NCBI GenBank assembly: GCA_020848455.1
Contig: JADLAB010000010.1
Coordinates: 1-32,707 of the forward strand
Source of the DNA: Polyangiaceae bacterium
GTDB lineage: Bacteria > Myxococcota_A > Polyangia > Polyangiales > Polyangiaceae
DNA length: 32,707 nucleotides
Direction of reading: 5' to 3'
Positions 7,274 to 17,668 of this stretch are shown here, piece by piece; position 1 is the stretch's first letter, and each line of letters starts with the position of its first letter. The position numbers and the translations under genes were made by a program. The notes below the pieces were generated by a model. That model searched no databases and was not told the DNA's origin. It saw only the letters and a program-made list of their open reading frames with translations.

Positions 7274-7282
7274 GCGCGCGCG
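7274..7282. repeat. CG dinucleotide tract at the TPR gene start
   Basis: GCGCGCGCG lies within the presumed N-terminal coding region of the TPR gene. Loss of a single dinucleotide would join the GTGA-coupled start at 7299 to the signal-peptide frame. It is a plausible slipped-strand site or an assembly indel. Confidence 0.6.
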
Positions 7283-7295
7283 TCAGGGCGAGGGC

Positions 7296-8786
7296 TCACT
7301 TCTTCGTGTCTTCGACCACCGGCGGCAGGACCGATCCGGGGTTCCAGCCTGGGCTCGACGCGCCATCCTTCTTCGCTTGTACCACGGAGCCGCTCGGCCT
7401 CGGCGCCGGGGGCAGCACCGCGGCGCTCGGCGGGCGCGCGGAGCCACCCGCGAGCGCGCTCGGGCCCGAGGCGGCCAGAGCGCTCGGGCTCGCGACGGAC
7501 GCCGGGCTCGACGGCGGCGGCGCCCCGAGGCTCGCCGCCGCAGTGGCGGCGGCGCTCGCCCGGGTCGCGCTCGCGGGGAGCGCGCGCGGGGCGCTCGGCA
7601 GAGCCGCGGTCGGGCTCGCGGGCGGGGTGGATTCACCAGCGAGGCCGAGCGCAAGGGTGACGCCCCCGACCGCCAGCACCGCGCCGGCGATGAGCCACAC
7701 GCTGCGGCCGACCCCGCGCTCGAGCGGGATGGCGCGCCGGCTCGTGGCGCCCGCGAGCGTCTCGGGCGCGGCCGAGCGCCGCGAGCCCGGGTCGGTGCCG
7801 GTCGCCGCGACCGCGAGCGTCGCGGTCGGGTCCGCGCGCTCGCCCACCACCTCGCGCATGAAGCGGCCGAGCGCCACCGCCGAGAGCGGGAGCTTCTGTT
7901 CGCGCGCGAAGGCCTCGATGGCGAGCTGCAGCTCCTCGGCCGTCGCCCAGCGCAGGTCGGGCGTGCGCCGGAGCGCCTTCTCGACGATGGCCTCGAGCTC
8001 GGGCGGGTAGTCCGCGCGCCGGCTCGACGGCAAGGGCGCGTCCTGCGTGAAGAGCGCGGACAGGACGGCGTAGTCGTGCGCCTGATCGTAGAGCCGCGTG
8101 CCGGTCGTGAGCTCGAACAGCAGGATGCCGAGCGCGTACACGTCGCTGCGGCGGTCGATCTCCTCGCCGCGGGCCTGCTCGGGCGACAGGTAGCCGAGCT
8201 TGCCCTTGATGTTGCCGCTCAGCGTCTTGGTGCGGCGCGCGAGCGCCTTGGCCACGCCGAAGTCGACGATCTTCACCGCGCCGTCGAACGAGATCATGAC
8301 GTTGCTCGGCGACACGTCGCGGTGCACGGTGCCGAGCGGCTGGCCGTCGGCGCCGCGCTTGTCGTGGGCGTGGTGCAGGCCGGCGGCGACCTGGCTCACG
8401 ATGTAGAGCGCCGAGGAGAGGCTGAGCCCGCGCCGCTGCCGGGCCGCGCGCTGCACCACGGTGTGCAGATCCTCGCCGTGCACGTACTCCATCGTGAAGA
8501 AGTAGCTGCCGCCCTCGCGGCCGACGTCGTAGATCTGCGCGAGGTTCGGGTGGTGGAGCGCGGCGGCGAGGCGCGCCTCGTCGAGGAACATCGAGACCAC
8601 CTCCGGATCGAGGGCGAGCTTCGGCAGGATGCGCTTCAGCGCGACCACCTTCTCGAAGCCCTCGATGCCGCGCACCCGCGCGAGGTAGAGCTCGGCCATC
8701 CCCCCGCTCGCGAGGTAGGCGACGATCTCGTACTTGCCGACCGCGTCGCCCTTTCGCAAGGGCCCGGGTGGGAGCGCGCTCTCCAC
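7296..8786 (-). CDS. Membrane Ser/Thr protein kinase (PknB-like)
   Basis: The product has 496 residues starting at GTG 8786. The N-terminal kinase domain (about 19-295) is complete: Gly-rich loop YLASGGMAELYLA, Lys51 in VALKR, Glu70, catalytic loop HRDVSPSN (Asp157, Asn162), DFG (175-177) and SPEQARGE. A single membrane helix (about 363-383) is followed by about 110 residues of Ala/Ser/Pro-rich tail, probably periplasmic and without a recognisable sensor domain. A TATGCT hexamer lies 6 nt before the start with no Shine-Dalgarno sequence, so the message may be leaderless. It lies just downstream of an FHA-containing sigma-54 activator on the same strand. FHA domains bind phosphothreonine, so the kinase may act on that activator; this is inference. 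Confidence 0.93.
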   Translation of the reverse strand: MESALPPGPLRKGDAVGKYEIVAYLASGGMAELYLARVRGIEGFEKVVALKRILPKLALDPEVVSMFLDEARLAAALHHPNLAQIYDVGREGGSYFFTMEYVHGEDLHTVVQRAARQRRGLSLSSALYIVSQVAAGLHHAHDKRGADGQPLGTVHRDVSPSNVMISFDGAVKIVDFGVAKALARRTKTLSGNIKGKLGYLSPEQARGEEIDRRSDVYALGILLFELTTGTRLYDQAHDYAVLSALFTQDAPLPSSRRADYPPELEAIVEKALRRTPDLRWATAEELQLAIEAFAREQKLPLSAVALGRFMREVVGERADPTATLAVAATGTDPGSRRSAAPETLAGATSRRAIPLERGVGRSVWLIAGAVLAVGGVTLALGLAGESTPPASPTAALPSAPRALPASATRASAAATAAASLGAPPPSSPASVASPSALAASGPSALAGGSARPPSAAVLPPAPRPSGSVVQAKKDGASSPGWNPGSVLPPVVEDTKK

Positions 8787-8792
8787 CAGGCC

Positions 8793-8798
8793 AGCATA
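8793..8798 (-). promoter_or_regulatory. -10-like element before the Ser/Thr kinase
   Basis: On the minus strand, TATGCT ends 6 nt before GTG 8786. It is identical in sequence and spacing to the element before the HAD gene at 26851. No ribosome binding site follows. Confidence 0.5.
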
Positions 8799-8834
8799 GC
8801 GCGCACGGGTGCGCGGCGGGGAGTGGCGCGCCGA

Positions 8835-10199
<1,365 letters not shown>

Positions 10200-10267
10200 C
10201 GTGCCTCGACGGTACCTCGGCGCGCGCGCGGCGCGAACCGCGATCCGACGCGCCCGGCACGCGCCGG

Positions 10268-10276
10268 TGCTACGCC
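10268..10276 (+). promoter_or_regulatory. Extended -10-like element before the WD40 lipoprotein
   Basis: TG-C-TACGCC ends 6 nt before ATG 10283, with no ribosome binding site. It is the weakest match to a -10 hexamer in the series but has the same spacing. Confidence 0.35.
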
Positions 10277-10282
10277 GGGCAG

Positions 10283-12619
10283 ATGGACGTCTCGCTCGCC
10301 CGCCGCGCCCGGACCCTGGCGCTCGTCGGCGTGCTCGCCGGCGCGACGACCGGCTGCCCGACCGGCGCGACGCCCGGCACGCCCGCCGTGACGGCCGGCC
10401 CGGCGCCGACGGCGACCGCGGCCGCGCCGGTCCTGCCCGACTTCGAGCTCGTGCCGCAGGAAGGCCACGGCTCGGAGGCCGTCGCCGTGGCCTACAGCCG
10501 CGACGGCGCGCTCGTCGCGACGGGCGGCTTCGATCAGAGCCTGCGCATCTGGGATCGCGAGGGCGCCCTGCGCGCGGCCCTGCACTGCGACGGCGACAAG
10601 GTGCACGCGATCGCCTTCGGCCCGCGCGGCGACGCCGTGGCGGGCGCGTGCTCGGGCGCCGTGCACGTCTGGAGCCTCGGCACGGGCGCGCTCCGCGCGC
10701 GCTTCGGCCAGAACGTCCTGGGCCTCGCGTGGAGCCCGGATGGCGCGCACGTCGCCACGGTCGGGCAGAGCGACGAGAGCACCCGCGCCGCCCTCGTGGA
10801 GCTCTGGAGCGCAGCGACGGGCGCGCGCGAGCGGAGCGCGGAGGCGCCGGGCGAGCGCCAGCTCCTGTCCGTGGCCTGGAGCCCCGACGGCCGCAGTCTC
10901 GCGACCGCCTCGCTCGATCGCCGCGTCGCGCGCTGGGACGTCGCGACGCTCCAGTCGATCCGGCTCGGCGCGGGGTCGGCCGGCACGCCGCCCGTCACGG
11001 GCACGCTGGTGGCCTTCGCTCCGCAGGGCGAGCGTGTGGCCGTCGGCGGCGACGGGGAGCTCGTCGTGCTCGAGCTCGCCACGGGCGCGGCGCAGCGCCT
11101 CGGCCCGGGCGGCGACTTCGCGTGGCGCGGCGACGGCGGCGCGCTCGCCGTCGCGCTCGACGGGGGTCGGCTCGAGCTGCGCGATGCACGCACGGGTGCC
11201 GTCACCGGCCAGGCACGACAGCGCGCCGGCATCGAGCGGCTGGCGCTCGCGCCCGACGGCGCCACGGTCGCGGTCGTGGGCGTGGACGATCCGGTGGTGC
11301 GCGTCTTCGCGACCGACACGGGGCGCGAGCTCCGCGCGCTCGGGGCGGGCACGCGCGCGCGCGCACACGTCGCCTTCTCGCCCGACGGACGGCTCCTCGC
11401 CGTCACCGGCGACCGCATCGAGCTCTGGGACGCGCTCGCGGGCACGCTCCTGCGCACGCTCGACGCCTCGGGCGCGCGCCTCGGCGGCACGTCCTTCAGC
11501 CCCGACGGCTCGCTCCTCGTCGCGGCGATCGCGACCGGGCACGCGCGCGTGTGGGACGTCGCGACGGGCGAGGTCGCCGCGGCGCTCGCCGTCGACGATC
11601 CCGAGGACATGGGCTGGAGCTTCGCCTGGGCGCCGGCCGCCGCGCCGTCGGCCGCCGCGGGCCCGGCGCTCGTCGCCGCCGCGGGCTCCGCGCTCGTGTA
11701 CTGGCAGCGCGGCCGGCCGCCGCAGCCGTTGCCGCTGTCCGCGCGCCCGTGGGCGAGCGCGCTCGCCTTCGGGCCCGACGGCGCGACGCTCGCCGTCGCC
11801 GTGCACCGCGAGCTCTTGCTGGTCGACACGGCGAGCTGGAGCGAGCGGGCCCGCCTCGCGCTCGATTCCTGGGGCTGGAGCTTCGAGCCCGCGTGGAGCC
11901 CCGACGGCCGGCTCGTCGCCACGGCCGCCGGACCGGTCGTCGAGCTCTGGAACGCCGCCGACGGCACGCTCTTCGGCCGCGCCGGGGACCGCAGCATGTT
12001 CGCCGGGCCCGTCTTCGACCGCGACGGGCGCCTCGTGTTCGCGAGTCGCGCGGGCACGGTGGAGCTCTGGCCGCCCGCGGGGCTCGCCGGCGCGCCCGCG
12101 CCCGCGCGCCGCGGCACGGGCCCGGCCATGCTGCCGAGCCCCCCCGGCGCCCGCAGCTTTCCCGTCGCGCGCCGCGCGCGCTCCCTCGCCCCGAGCCCCG
12201 ACGGGCGCTTCGTCGCCGCGGGCAGCGACGAGCGCGAGCTCGCCCTCTTCGACGTCGAAGCCGGGCGCCGGGCGTGGAGCGACACGCGCCACGGCTCCCG
12301 GATCTGGAGCCTCGACTGGCACCCGGCGAGCCGGGTGCTCGCGAGCGCGAGCGACGGCGTGCGCCTGTTGCGCGCGGCGGACGGCGCGGCCCTCACGCTC
12401 GGCACGGTCGAGCTCCCGGACCGGCGCCTCGCGGCGTACGTCCGTTCCGACACGGGCGCCGTGAGCGGCGACGCGGCCGCGCTCGCGCAGCTCCGCTATC
12501 GCAGCAAGCCGGGCGCGCTCGACGCGAGCCTCGTCCCCTTCGCGGCGGTGGCCGAGCACGTCGCGCGCCCGGAGCTCGTGGCAGCGTTCTGGGAGGGCGC
12601 GGCGCTCGAGCCGCGCTGA
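10283..12619 (+). CDS. WD40-repeat lipoprotein, about 15 blades
   Basis: The product has 778 residues. A signal sequence ends in a lipobox-like TTGC (Cys25), followed by a Thr/Pro/Ala linker. About fifteen WD40-like repeats follow, each with the pattern [FW]-SPDG-x-x-[LV]-A ... [LV]-[WR]-D (for example [25 protein letters not shown] and [26 protein letters not shown]). That number fits two seven-bladed propellers. The last 60 residues form a non-repeat C-terminal cap. Exported WD40 lipoproteins are typical of Myxococcota and act as protein-binding platforms; no catalytic motif is visible. It is divergent from the sigma-54 activator gene, with 83 bp between the starts. Confidence 0.88.
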   Translation: MDVSLARRARTLALVGVLAGATTGCPTGATPGTPAVTAGPAPTATAAAPVLPDFELVPQEGHGSEAVAVAYSRDGALVATGGFDQSLRIWDREGALRAALHCDGDKVHAIAFGPRGDAVAGACSGAVHVWSLGTGALRARFGQNVLGLAWSPDGAHVATVGQSDESTRAALVELWSAATGARERSAEAPGERQLLSVAWSPDGRSLATASLDRRVARWDVATLQSIRLGAGSAGTPPVTGTLVAFAPQGERVAVGGDGELVVLELATGAAQRLGPGGDFAWRGDGGALAVALDGGRLELRDARTGAVTGQARQRAGIERLALAPDGATVAVVGVDDPVVRVFATDTGRELRALGAGTRARAHVAFSPDGRLLAVTGDRIELWDALAGTLLRTLDASGARLGGTSFSPDGSLLVAAIATGHARVWDVATGEVAAALAVDDPEDMGWSFAWAPAAAPSAAAGPALVAAAGSALVYWQRGRPPQPLPLSARPWASALAFGPDGATLAVAVHRELLLVDTASWSERARLALDSWGWSFEPAWSPDGRLVATAAGPVVELWNAADGTLFGRAGDRSMFAGPVFDRDGRLVFASRAGTVELWPPAGLAGAPAPARRGTGPAMLPSPPGARSFPVARRARSLAPSPDGRFVAAGSDERELALFDVEAGRRAWSDTRHGSRIWSLDWHPASRVLASASDGVRLLRAADGAALTLGTVELPDRRLAAYVRSDTGAVSGDAAALAQLRYRSKPGALDASLVPFAAVAEHVARPELVAAFWEGAALEPR

Positions 12620-12654
12620 GCGGGCGCGGGCGCGACGACGCGCGCTGGCATGAC

Positions 12655-12682
12655 TTGATTTCCTGAACCCGTACTTTAATAA
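12655..12682 (+). promoter_or_regulatory. Sigma-70-type promoter for the AAA_14 ATPase
   Basis: TTGATT (12655-12660), a 16-nt spacer and TAATAA (12677-12682) lie in a conspicuously AT-rich 40-bp patch. Transcription would start at or within a few nt of ATG 12691, and there is no ribosome binding site. Confidence 0.55.
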
Positions 12683-12690
12683 TCCGACCC

Positions 12691-13875
12691 ATGAAGGTCG
12701 TGCCGCGACGGGCGGGCGCCGTGCTGCGCCGCATGCTCGGCCGCTCGCCCGCCGTGCTCGTGTACGGCCCCCGGCAGTGCGGCAAGACGACGCTCGTCCG
12801 CAGCGTCCTGCCGGACTGGCACCACGTCGACCTCGAGCGCCCGCGCGACATCGCGCTCGTGCGCGCGGACCTCGAGGGGTGGCTCGCAGGACACGCGGCC
12901 CGTGTCGCCATCGACGAGGCGCAGCGCCTGCCCGAGCTCTTCCCGGCGCTGCGCCACGCGCTCGACGCGCGGCCGACGCGCGGCCGGGTGGTCCTGCTCG
13001 GCTCGGCGAGCCCGACCTTGATGCGCACGGCCGCCGAGTCGCTCGCCGGTCGTCTCGCCCTGCTCGAGCTGACGCCCCTGCTCGCCGCCGAGCTCGCCGG
13101 CACGCGCGCCGAGCGGGACCGGTGGTTCTGGGGCGGATTCCCGCGCGTCCACGCACTCGCCTCGGCGCGCGCGCGGGTCGAGTGGCTCGACGACTACCTC
13201 GGCGCGGTGCTCGAGCGCGATCTGCCAGCGCTCGGCATCGGCCTGCCGCCGACGCGGCTGCGCACGCTCGTCGAGATGCTCGTGCACGTGCACGGCAACC
13301 TCCTCAACGCGTCGGATCTCGCCCGCTCGCTCGGCGTGTCCGTGCCCACCGTGAGCCGCGATCTCGACGTGCTCGAGGGCCTGTTCGTCACGCGGCGCCT
13401 GCAGCCCTTCCACGCCAACATCCAGAAGCGCCTCACGAAGTCGCCCAAGATCTACCTGCGCGACACGGGCCTCCTGCACGTGCTCGGGGGCCTGCGGGCG
13501 CCGCGCGACCTCGAGACCTGGAGTCGCCGTGGGGCGTCCTTCGAGGGCATGGTCGTCGAGGAGGTGACGGCGCTCGCGCGCGAGCGGTGCGTGAGGCCCG
13601 GCGTGTTCTTCTGGCGCACCGAGGCGGGCGGCGAGGTGGATCTCGTCGTCACCGACGGGACTCGGGTCGTGCCCATCGAGATCAAGCTCGGCTCGGCCGT
13701 CGACCACCACGCCCTGCGCGGTCTGCGGCAGTGCATGGCCGACCTCGGCGTGGCGCGCGGCTACGTCGTCGTGGGCAGCGGCGAGCGCACGCGGATCGGC
13801 AGCGACATCGAGCTCGTGCCCTGGAGCGACGTCGTGCTGCGCCGCGCGACCTTCGGCCTCGGCGCGCGGCGCTGA
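12691..13875 (+). CDS. Stand-alone P-loop ATPase (AAA_14 + DUF4143)
   Basis: The product has 394 residues. The AAA_14 domain has Walker [10 protein letters not shown] (about 26-34), Walker [10 protein letters not shown] (about 72-80) and a sensor-like GSASPTLM. The DUF4143 half follows, with a winged-helix-like segment ([22 protein letters not shown]), [12 protein letters not shown], and the nuclease-like core [15 protein letters not shown] ... VPIEIKLG, which resembles the E-x-D ... E-x-K of the PD-(D/E)XK fold. These proteins are widespread, often horizontally moved, and their function is unsettled. Here the gene is alone, with its own promoter and no partner toxin or methylase. Confidence 0.9.
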   Translation: MKVVPRRAGAVLRRMLGRSPAVLVYGPRQCGKTTLVRSVLPDWHHVDLERPRDIALVRADLEGWLAGHAARVAIDEAQRLPELFPALRHALDARPTRGRVVLLGSASPTLMRTAAESLAGRLALLELTPLLAAELAGTRAERDRWFWGGFPRVHALASARARVEWLDDYLGAVLERDLPALGIGLPPTRLRTLVEMLVHVHGNLLNASDLARSLGVSVPTVSRDLDVLEGLFVTRRLQPFHANIQKRLTKSPKIYLRDTGLLHVLGGLRAPRDLETWSRRGASFEGMVVEEVTALARERCVRPGVFFWRTEAGGEVDLVVTDGTRVVPIEIKLGSAVDHHALRGLRQCMADLGVARGYVVVGSGERTRIGSDIELVPWSDVVLRRATFGLGARR

Positions 13876-13907
13876 GGGCGCGCGCGGCCGGGCGGCGGAC
13901 GGCACGC

Positions 13908-16523
13908 TCAGCGCTGCCGCAGCACGCGCACGGCGCTCACCGGCAGCCAGCCGTCGGTCGAGCCCCAGCGCGCGTGCACGAGCTTGTCCGCTTGCTCGCC
14001 GAGCTCGACGTGCGCCGCCTCGGGCACGGCCTCGCCCCCGAGCGCCGTGCCGTTCGCGTCGCTCATGTGCGCCTCGCGCATCACGACGACGCCCTGGCGC
14101 ACGTGCAGGCGCAGGTTGCGGGCCCCGAAGTACAGGGCGCCGAGCGACGCGGCCGCCACGAAGGCGGTCGGGATGAGCAGCACGCCCGCGACGTGCACGG
14201 GGCCCTTCGGCCGGCGCCGCAGCAGGATGCCGAGCCCGAGCAGCGCCCCGGCGACGCCCGCGGCGATGCCCCAGGTGCGCTCGGGCGCGAGGCCCGCGAG
14301 CACGCGGTCGAGCGTCGGGCGCACGGTCACCGAGTCCTTGCCGCGCCGGCCGCGGCGCCGCGCCACCTCGGCGTGCACGAGCTCGAGCGCGCGGTCGGCG
14401 GCCTCGTCGTCGGCGCGCATGAGCAGGGTCTCCTCGAAGGCGGCCGCCGCGCGGCCGAGGTCGCCGGGCTTGTCGGCGCCGGCGCGGATGCGCGCGACGT
14501 AGGCGAGCCCGCGGTTGTAGCTCGCGTCCGGGTGCACGAAGCCGCGGTCCGCGAGCCGCTCGTAGCGATCGACCGCGTCCTCGAAGCGCCCGGCCGCGAG
14601 CGCCTCGACGCCCTTCTGGAACTCCTCGGGGGCGTCGGCGCGCGCCGCGCCGGCCGAGGTCACGAGCGCGCAGACGAGCGCCACACCCGCGCCGACCGCG
14701 CCCGGCGCGCGGCCGCCCTCGCGCCCCGCCGCCGCCTTGAGCAGGCGCTTGACCAGGCGCTCGGCGCGCGCCGCGAGGTCGCGCGTGCCGGCCTCGCCGG
14801 TCGGCACGTAGCGGACCTCCTCGCAGGCCGCGAGCACGGCGCGCGTCTCTTCGGCGAGCTCGCCCGGCAGGCCGCGGCGCTCGAGCTCGCCGCGGAGCTC
14901 GGCCAGCAAGACCGCGCGCGACTTGAGACGCGTCGCCGCCTCGACGGCCTGGTGGACGGCGCGCTCGACCGCGCCCGCCATGGCCTTCGGGTCGCCGGCC
15001 CGGCGCATGTCGTGGAGGGCGCGCTCCGCGAGCGCGCCGGGATCGTGGCGGCGCGCGGCGCGCCGGCGCAGGAGCGCCAGGATGCCGCGCCGCAGCCCGA
15101 GGCCGAGCAGCACCCCGAGCGGCGGCGCGAGCACGAGCCCGAAGACGACGGGCGGCTCGAGCGCGACCTCGCTGCGCGGGACGTAGCTGCCGAGCGCCGT
15201 GCGCGGCTCGCCGATGCCCGCGAACGTGTCGCCCGCCGGCTCCTCCGCGCCGCCGTCTCGCTTGTCGCTCGGCTCGGGCGCCGCCGCGGAGGCCTTGACG
15301 CGCACCACCCCGAGCTCCGCGCGCGCGACCTCGTAGCGGCCGCCGCCCTTGCCGTCGGGCTTCCAGAACGGCAGCTCGATGGCGCCGAGATCGACGTCGC
15401 CGGCCTCGTTCACGTGCACGACGTAGCCGAAGGTGCGGAAGCCGCCGACGCGCCCGCCGACCACCGTGGTCTGGCTGCGCTTCTCGGGGTCGAGCCACTC
15501 GATGCCCGTGCGCTGGGGGATGCGCAGGCTGTTCGGCAGGGCGCCCGTGCCGTCGAGGCGCACGCGCACGCTCACCGCGCCTCCCTGCTGGATGTCGCGC
15601 GGCTCGACCTCGGCCTGCAACCGGTAGTCGCCGACGTCGCCGATGCGGTAGCCGAGCGGGCGGCCCGCGACGGGGGGCTCGCGCACCTCGAGCGTGAGGT
15701 CGTTCGAGGTGCGGAGCTCACCCGAGCCGATCCGGCCCCCGGTGAACTTGGCGCTGAGCACGCCGGTCGTGAGGGTGCCGGCGCGCAGCGGGAAGGCCGC
15801 CATCCGATCGAGCAGGCGCACCTCGAAGGGCAGGTTGCCGGCGCGCGTGCGCACGGGCGGGTCGGCGCCCGGGTTCTTCGCGAGGCCGACGCGCAGGAAG
15901 TCCGCGAGCGCGGGCTCGTGCCGGTCGGTCATCTTGAAGTCGACGCGGTAGTAGAGATAGTAGGACAGGGTCACCTGCTCGCCGACGAACAGCGTCGTCT
16001 TGTCGGGCACGGCGCGCACGAACAGCTTCGGGTCGGGCGCCTTCGGCATCTTCAGGCTCTCGCCGTCGAGCTTGTCGTCGCCCGCGCCGCCGAGCGGCGG
16101 CGGGATCTGCGCGCGGCTCCCGGGCGTGACGCGGACCGTGAAACCCGAGGCGGCCGGCACGCGCATGCCGCTCAGCATCACGCTCGGGGCGGGGATCGTG
16201 TAGGTGCCGGGCTCCTCGGCGACGAGCGTCCAGGTGGCCGAGAGCCCCTTCTGCACCAGCGTCACGCCGCCGCCCATGCGCATCTCGGTGCGCGTGCCGA
16301 GCCGCGGCGAGTAGGCGATGATGCCGGCCGGCACGTCGAGCACGGGGTCGCTCGGCATCGAGCCGTCCTCGGTGAGCGCGTCGAGCTGGATGGTGAACTC
16401 CTGGCCCGCCTCGACCTCGTCGGCGCTGATGCGCGCGGTGACGTCCGGCGCGGCGTGCGCCACGCCCGCGAGCGCGAGCACGCACGCGAGCGCGGCCGCG
16501 AGTGCGAGCCACGCGCGTCTCAC
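13908..16523 (-). CDS. batD: BatD-BatE fusion: oxygen-tolerance domain joined to TPR/SH3 region
   Basis: The product has 871 residues; GTG at 16523 overlaps the preceding stop as GTGA. A signal peptide (WLALAAALACVLALAGVAHA) is followed by a BatD-type beta-rich ectodomain (to about residue 470; ISADEVEAGQEFTIQLDA near its start) and a membrane helix (VVFGLVLAPPLGVLLGLGL). A cytoplasmic helical stretch comes next. Then a second signal-like hydrophobic segment (GVALVCALVTSAGAARA) leads into a TPR unit (EEFQKGVEALAAGRFEDAV), two more membrane helices and an SH3-like tail (LVHARWGSTDGWLPVSAVRVL). In Bat operons the TPR/SH3 part is normally the separate gene batE, so this looks like a fusion. It is the last gene of the operon. 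The internal signal-like segment marks the fusion joint. Confidence 0.85.
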   Translation of the reverse strand: MRRAWLALAAALACVLALAGVAHAAPDVTARISADEVEAGQEFTIQLDALTEDGSMPSDPVLDVPAGIIAYSPRLGTRTEMRMGGGVTLVQKGLSATWTLVAEEPGTYTIPAPSVMLSGMRVPAASGFTVRVTPGSRAQIPPPLGGAGDDKLDGESLKMPKAPDPKLFVRAVPDKTTLFVGEQVTLSYYLYYRVDFKMTDRHEPALADFLRVGLAKNPGADPPVRTRAGNLPFEVRLLDRMAAFPLRAGTLTTGVLSAKFTGGRIGSGELRTSNDLTLEVREPPVAGRPLGYRIGDVGDYRLQAEVEPRDIQQGGAVSVRVRLDGTGALPNSLRIPQRTGIEWLDPEKRSQTTVVGGRVGGFRTFGYVVHVNEAGDVDLGAIELPFWKPDGKGGGRYEVARAELGVVRVKASAAAPEPSDKRDGGAEEPAGDTFAGIGEPRTALGSYVPRSEVALEPPVVFGLVLAPPLGVLLGLGLRRGILALLRRRAARRHDPGALAERALHDMRRAGDPKAMAGAVERAVHQAVEAATRLKSRAVLLAELRGELERRGLPGELAEETRAVLAACEEVRYVPTGEAGTRDLAARAERLVKRLLKAAAGREGGRAPGAVGAGVALVCALVTSAGAARADAPEEFQKGVEALAAGRFEDAVDRYERLADRGFVHPDASYNRGLAYVARIRAGADKPGDLGRAAAAFEETLLMRADDEAADRALELVHAEVARRRGRRGKDSVTVRPTLDRVLAGLAPERTWGIAAGVAGALLGLGILLRRRPKGPVHVAGVLLIPTAFVAAASLGALYFGARNLRLHVRQGVVVMREAHMSDANGTALGGEAVPEAAHVELGEQADKLVHARWGSTDGWLPVSAVRVLRQR

Positions 16524-17668
16524 TTGTCCTCCATGACCCGGCGCCGCCCGGCGTTCTCGCGCTTGGCCTGCTCCTGCTGGTAGGACGGCGACTCCTCGAG
16601 CTCGTCGAGGATGCGGTCGAGCTGCTGCCCGCGGCTGCCCTGCGGCTCCTGGCCCGGCTGCGGCTCCTCTTCCTGGGGCGTCTCGGAGTCGTCCGGATCC
16701 CCGCCGGCGTCCGGCTTCTCGCTGCCGCCGTCCTTGCCGGCGTCGGGACCGGCGTTGTCTGCCCCGCCGTCGTCCCCGCCGTCCGCGCCGTCGCCCGCGT
16801 CGCCGCCCCCGTCGTCGCCGCCGTCCTGCCCGGCGTCCGGTCCGCCGTCGTCGCCGGCGTCGTCGCCGCCGTCGGGCTCGCCCGCGTCGCCCGCGTCGTC
16901 GCCCGCGTCGGGCGCCGCGTCCGGCGCGTCGGGCGGGCTGTCGGCGTCGGCGTCGGCCCCCGCGTCGCGCTCGTGGATGCGGCGGAGCGCGATGGCGCGA
17001 TTCCACGCCGCGTCGCGCCCGATGCCGTCGCTGCCCGCGTCCTCGGCCACGCCGGGCACGAGCTCGAGGGCGCGGTCGTACTGGCGCACGGCGTCCTCGT
17101 AGCGGCGCCGCAGGAACTCGAGGTTGCCCGACAGGTAGAAGGCGCGCGCGCGGAGCTCGAGCGGCACCTTGTCGTCGGCGGCGATCGCCTTGGTCACGAT
17201 CTGCGCGCACTCGACCTCGCTCGCGCGCTCGCCGTCCTTCTGGCGCTGCTCGGGGCCCTCGCTGCGCTCTTCCTCGTCGCCGAAGCGCTGGCCGTACTGC
17301 TCGGCCACGTAGAACAGCGTGAGCCCGAGGTCGAAGGAGCCCGCCCACTTCTTCCGCACCTCGGCCGGCAGGCCGAGCTTGGCGTTCGAGCACGGGCCCG
17401 TGCCGAGGTAGCTCTCGAGCAGCTCGGCGGCCGAGGCGTACTTGCCGGCGTCGAGCTCCGCGAGCGCGCGCTCGACCACCGGCGAGTCGCGCTCGAAGGG
17501 CCGGCTCGGCTCCCAGCCGCTGCAGCCCACCATGAGGCGCGCCGCCCCGAGCGGACTGACGAGCGCGACGAGGACCGCGACGAGCAACGCCCCGCGCCGA
17601 CCGGCGCGCGAGCGACGCACGGCGACTCGCGGCGCGCCTCCCGGCGCTCCTCGGTCAGGCCGCGACAC
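16520..17668 (-). CDS. BatC-like TPR protein with long Asp/Gly-rich region
   Basis: The product has 382 residues. GTG at 17668 has an excellent ribosome binding site (AAGGAGG, 6-nt spacer) and overlaps the upstream vWA gene by 14 bp. The order is a membrane leader (ALLVAVLVALVSPLG), a helical region with two TPR-like units (FYLSGNLEFLRRRYEDAVRQYDRALEL), a stretch of about 110 residues made almost wholly of Asp, Gly, Ala and Pro, and a charged C-terminal tail. Bat operons normally carry a TPR gene here (batC). The Asp/Gly region could bind calcium or be a flexible spacer; neither can be decided from sequence. Its repetitive GAC/GGC codons make it a likely site of length variation. Confidence 0.82.
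   Translation of the reverse strand: MSRPDRGAPGGAPRVAVRRSRAGRRGALLVAVLVALVSPLGAARLMVGCSGWEPSRPFERDSPVVERALAELDAGKYASAAELLESYLGTGPCSNAKLGLPAEVRKKWAGSFDLGLTLFYVAEQYGQRFGDEEERSEGPEQRQKDGERASEVECAQIVTKAIAADDKVPLELRARAFYLSGNLEFLRRRYEDAVRQYDRALELVPGVAEDAGSDGIGRDAAWNRAIALRRIHERDAGADADADSPPDAPDAAPDAGDDAGDAGEPDGGDDAGDDGGPDAGQDGGDDGGGDAGDGADGGDDGGADNAGPDAGKDGGSEKPDAGGDPDDSETPQEEEPQPGQEPQGSRGQQLDRILDELEESPSYQQEQAKRENAGRRRVMEDK

Noticed and set aside
12641-12665. Sigma-54 promoter upstream of the AAA_14 ATPase (TGGCATGACTTGAT)
   Set aside because: The -24 and -12 elements are too close, and a better sigma-70-type promoter overlaps it.
13876-13907. Terminator between the AAA_14 ATPase and the Bat operon
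   Set aside because: The 32-bp convergent gap is GC-rich but shows no stem followed by T residues.
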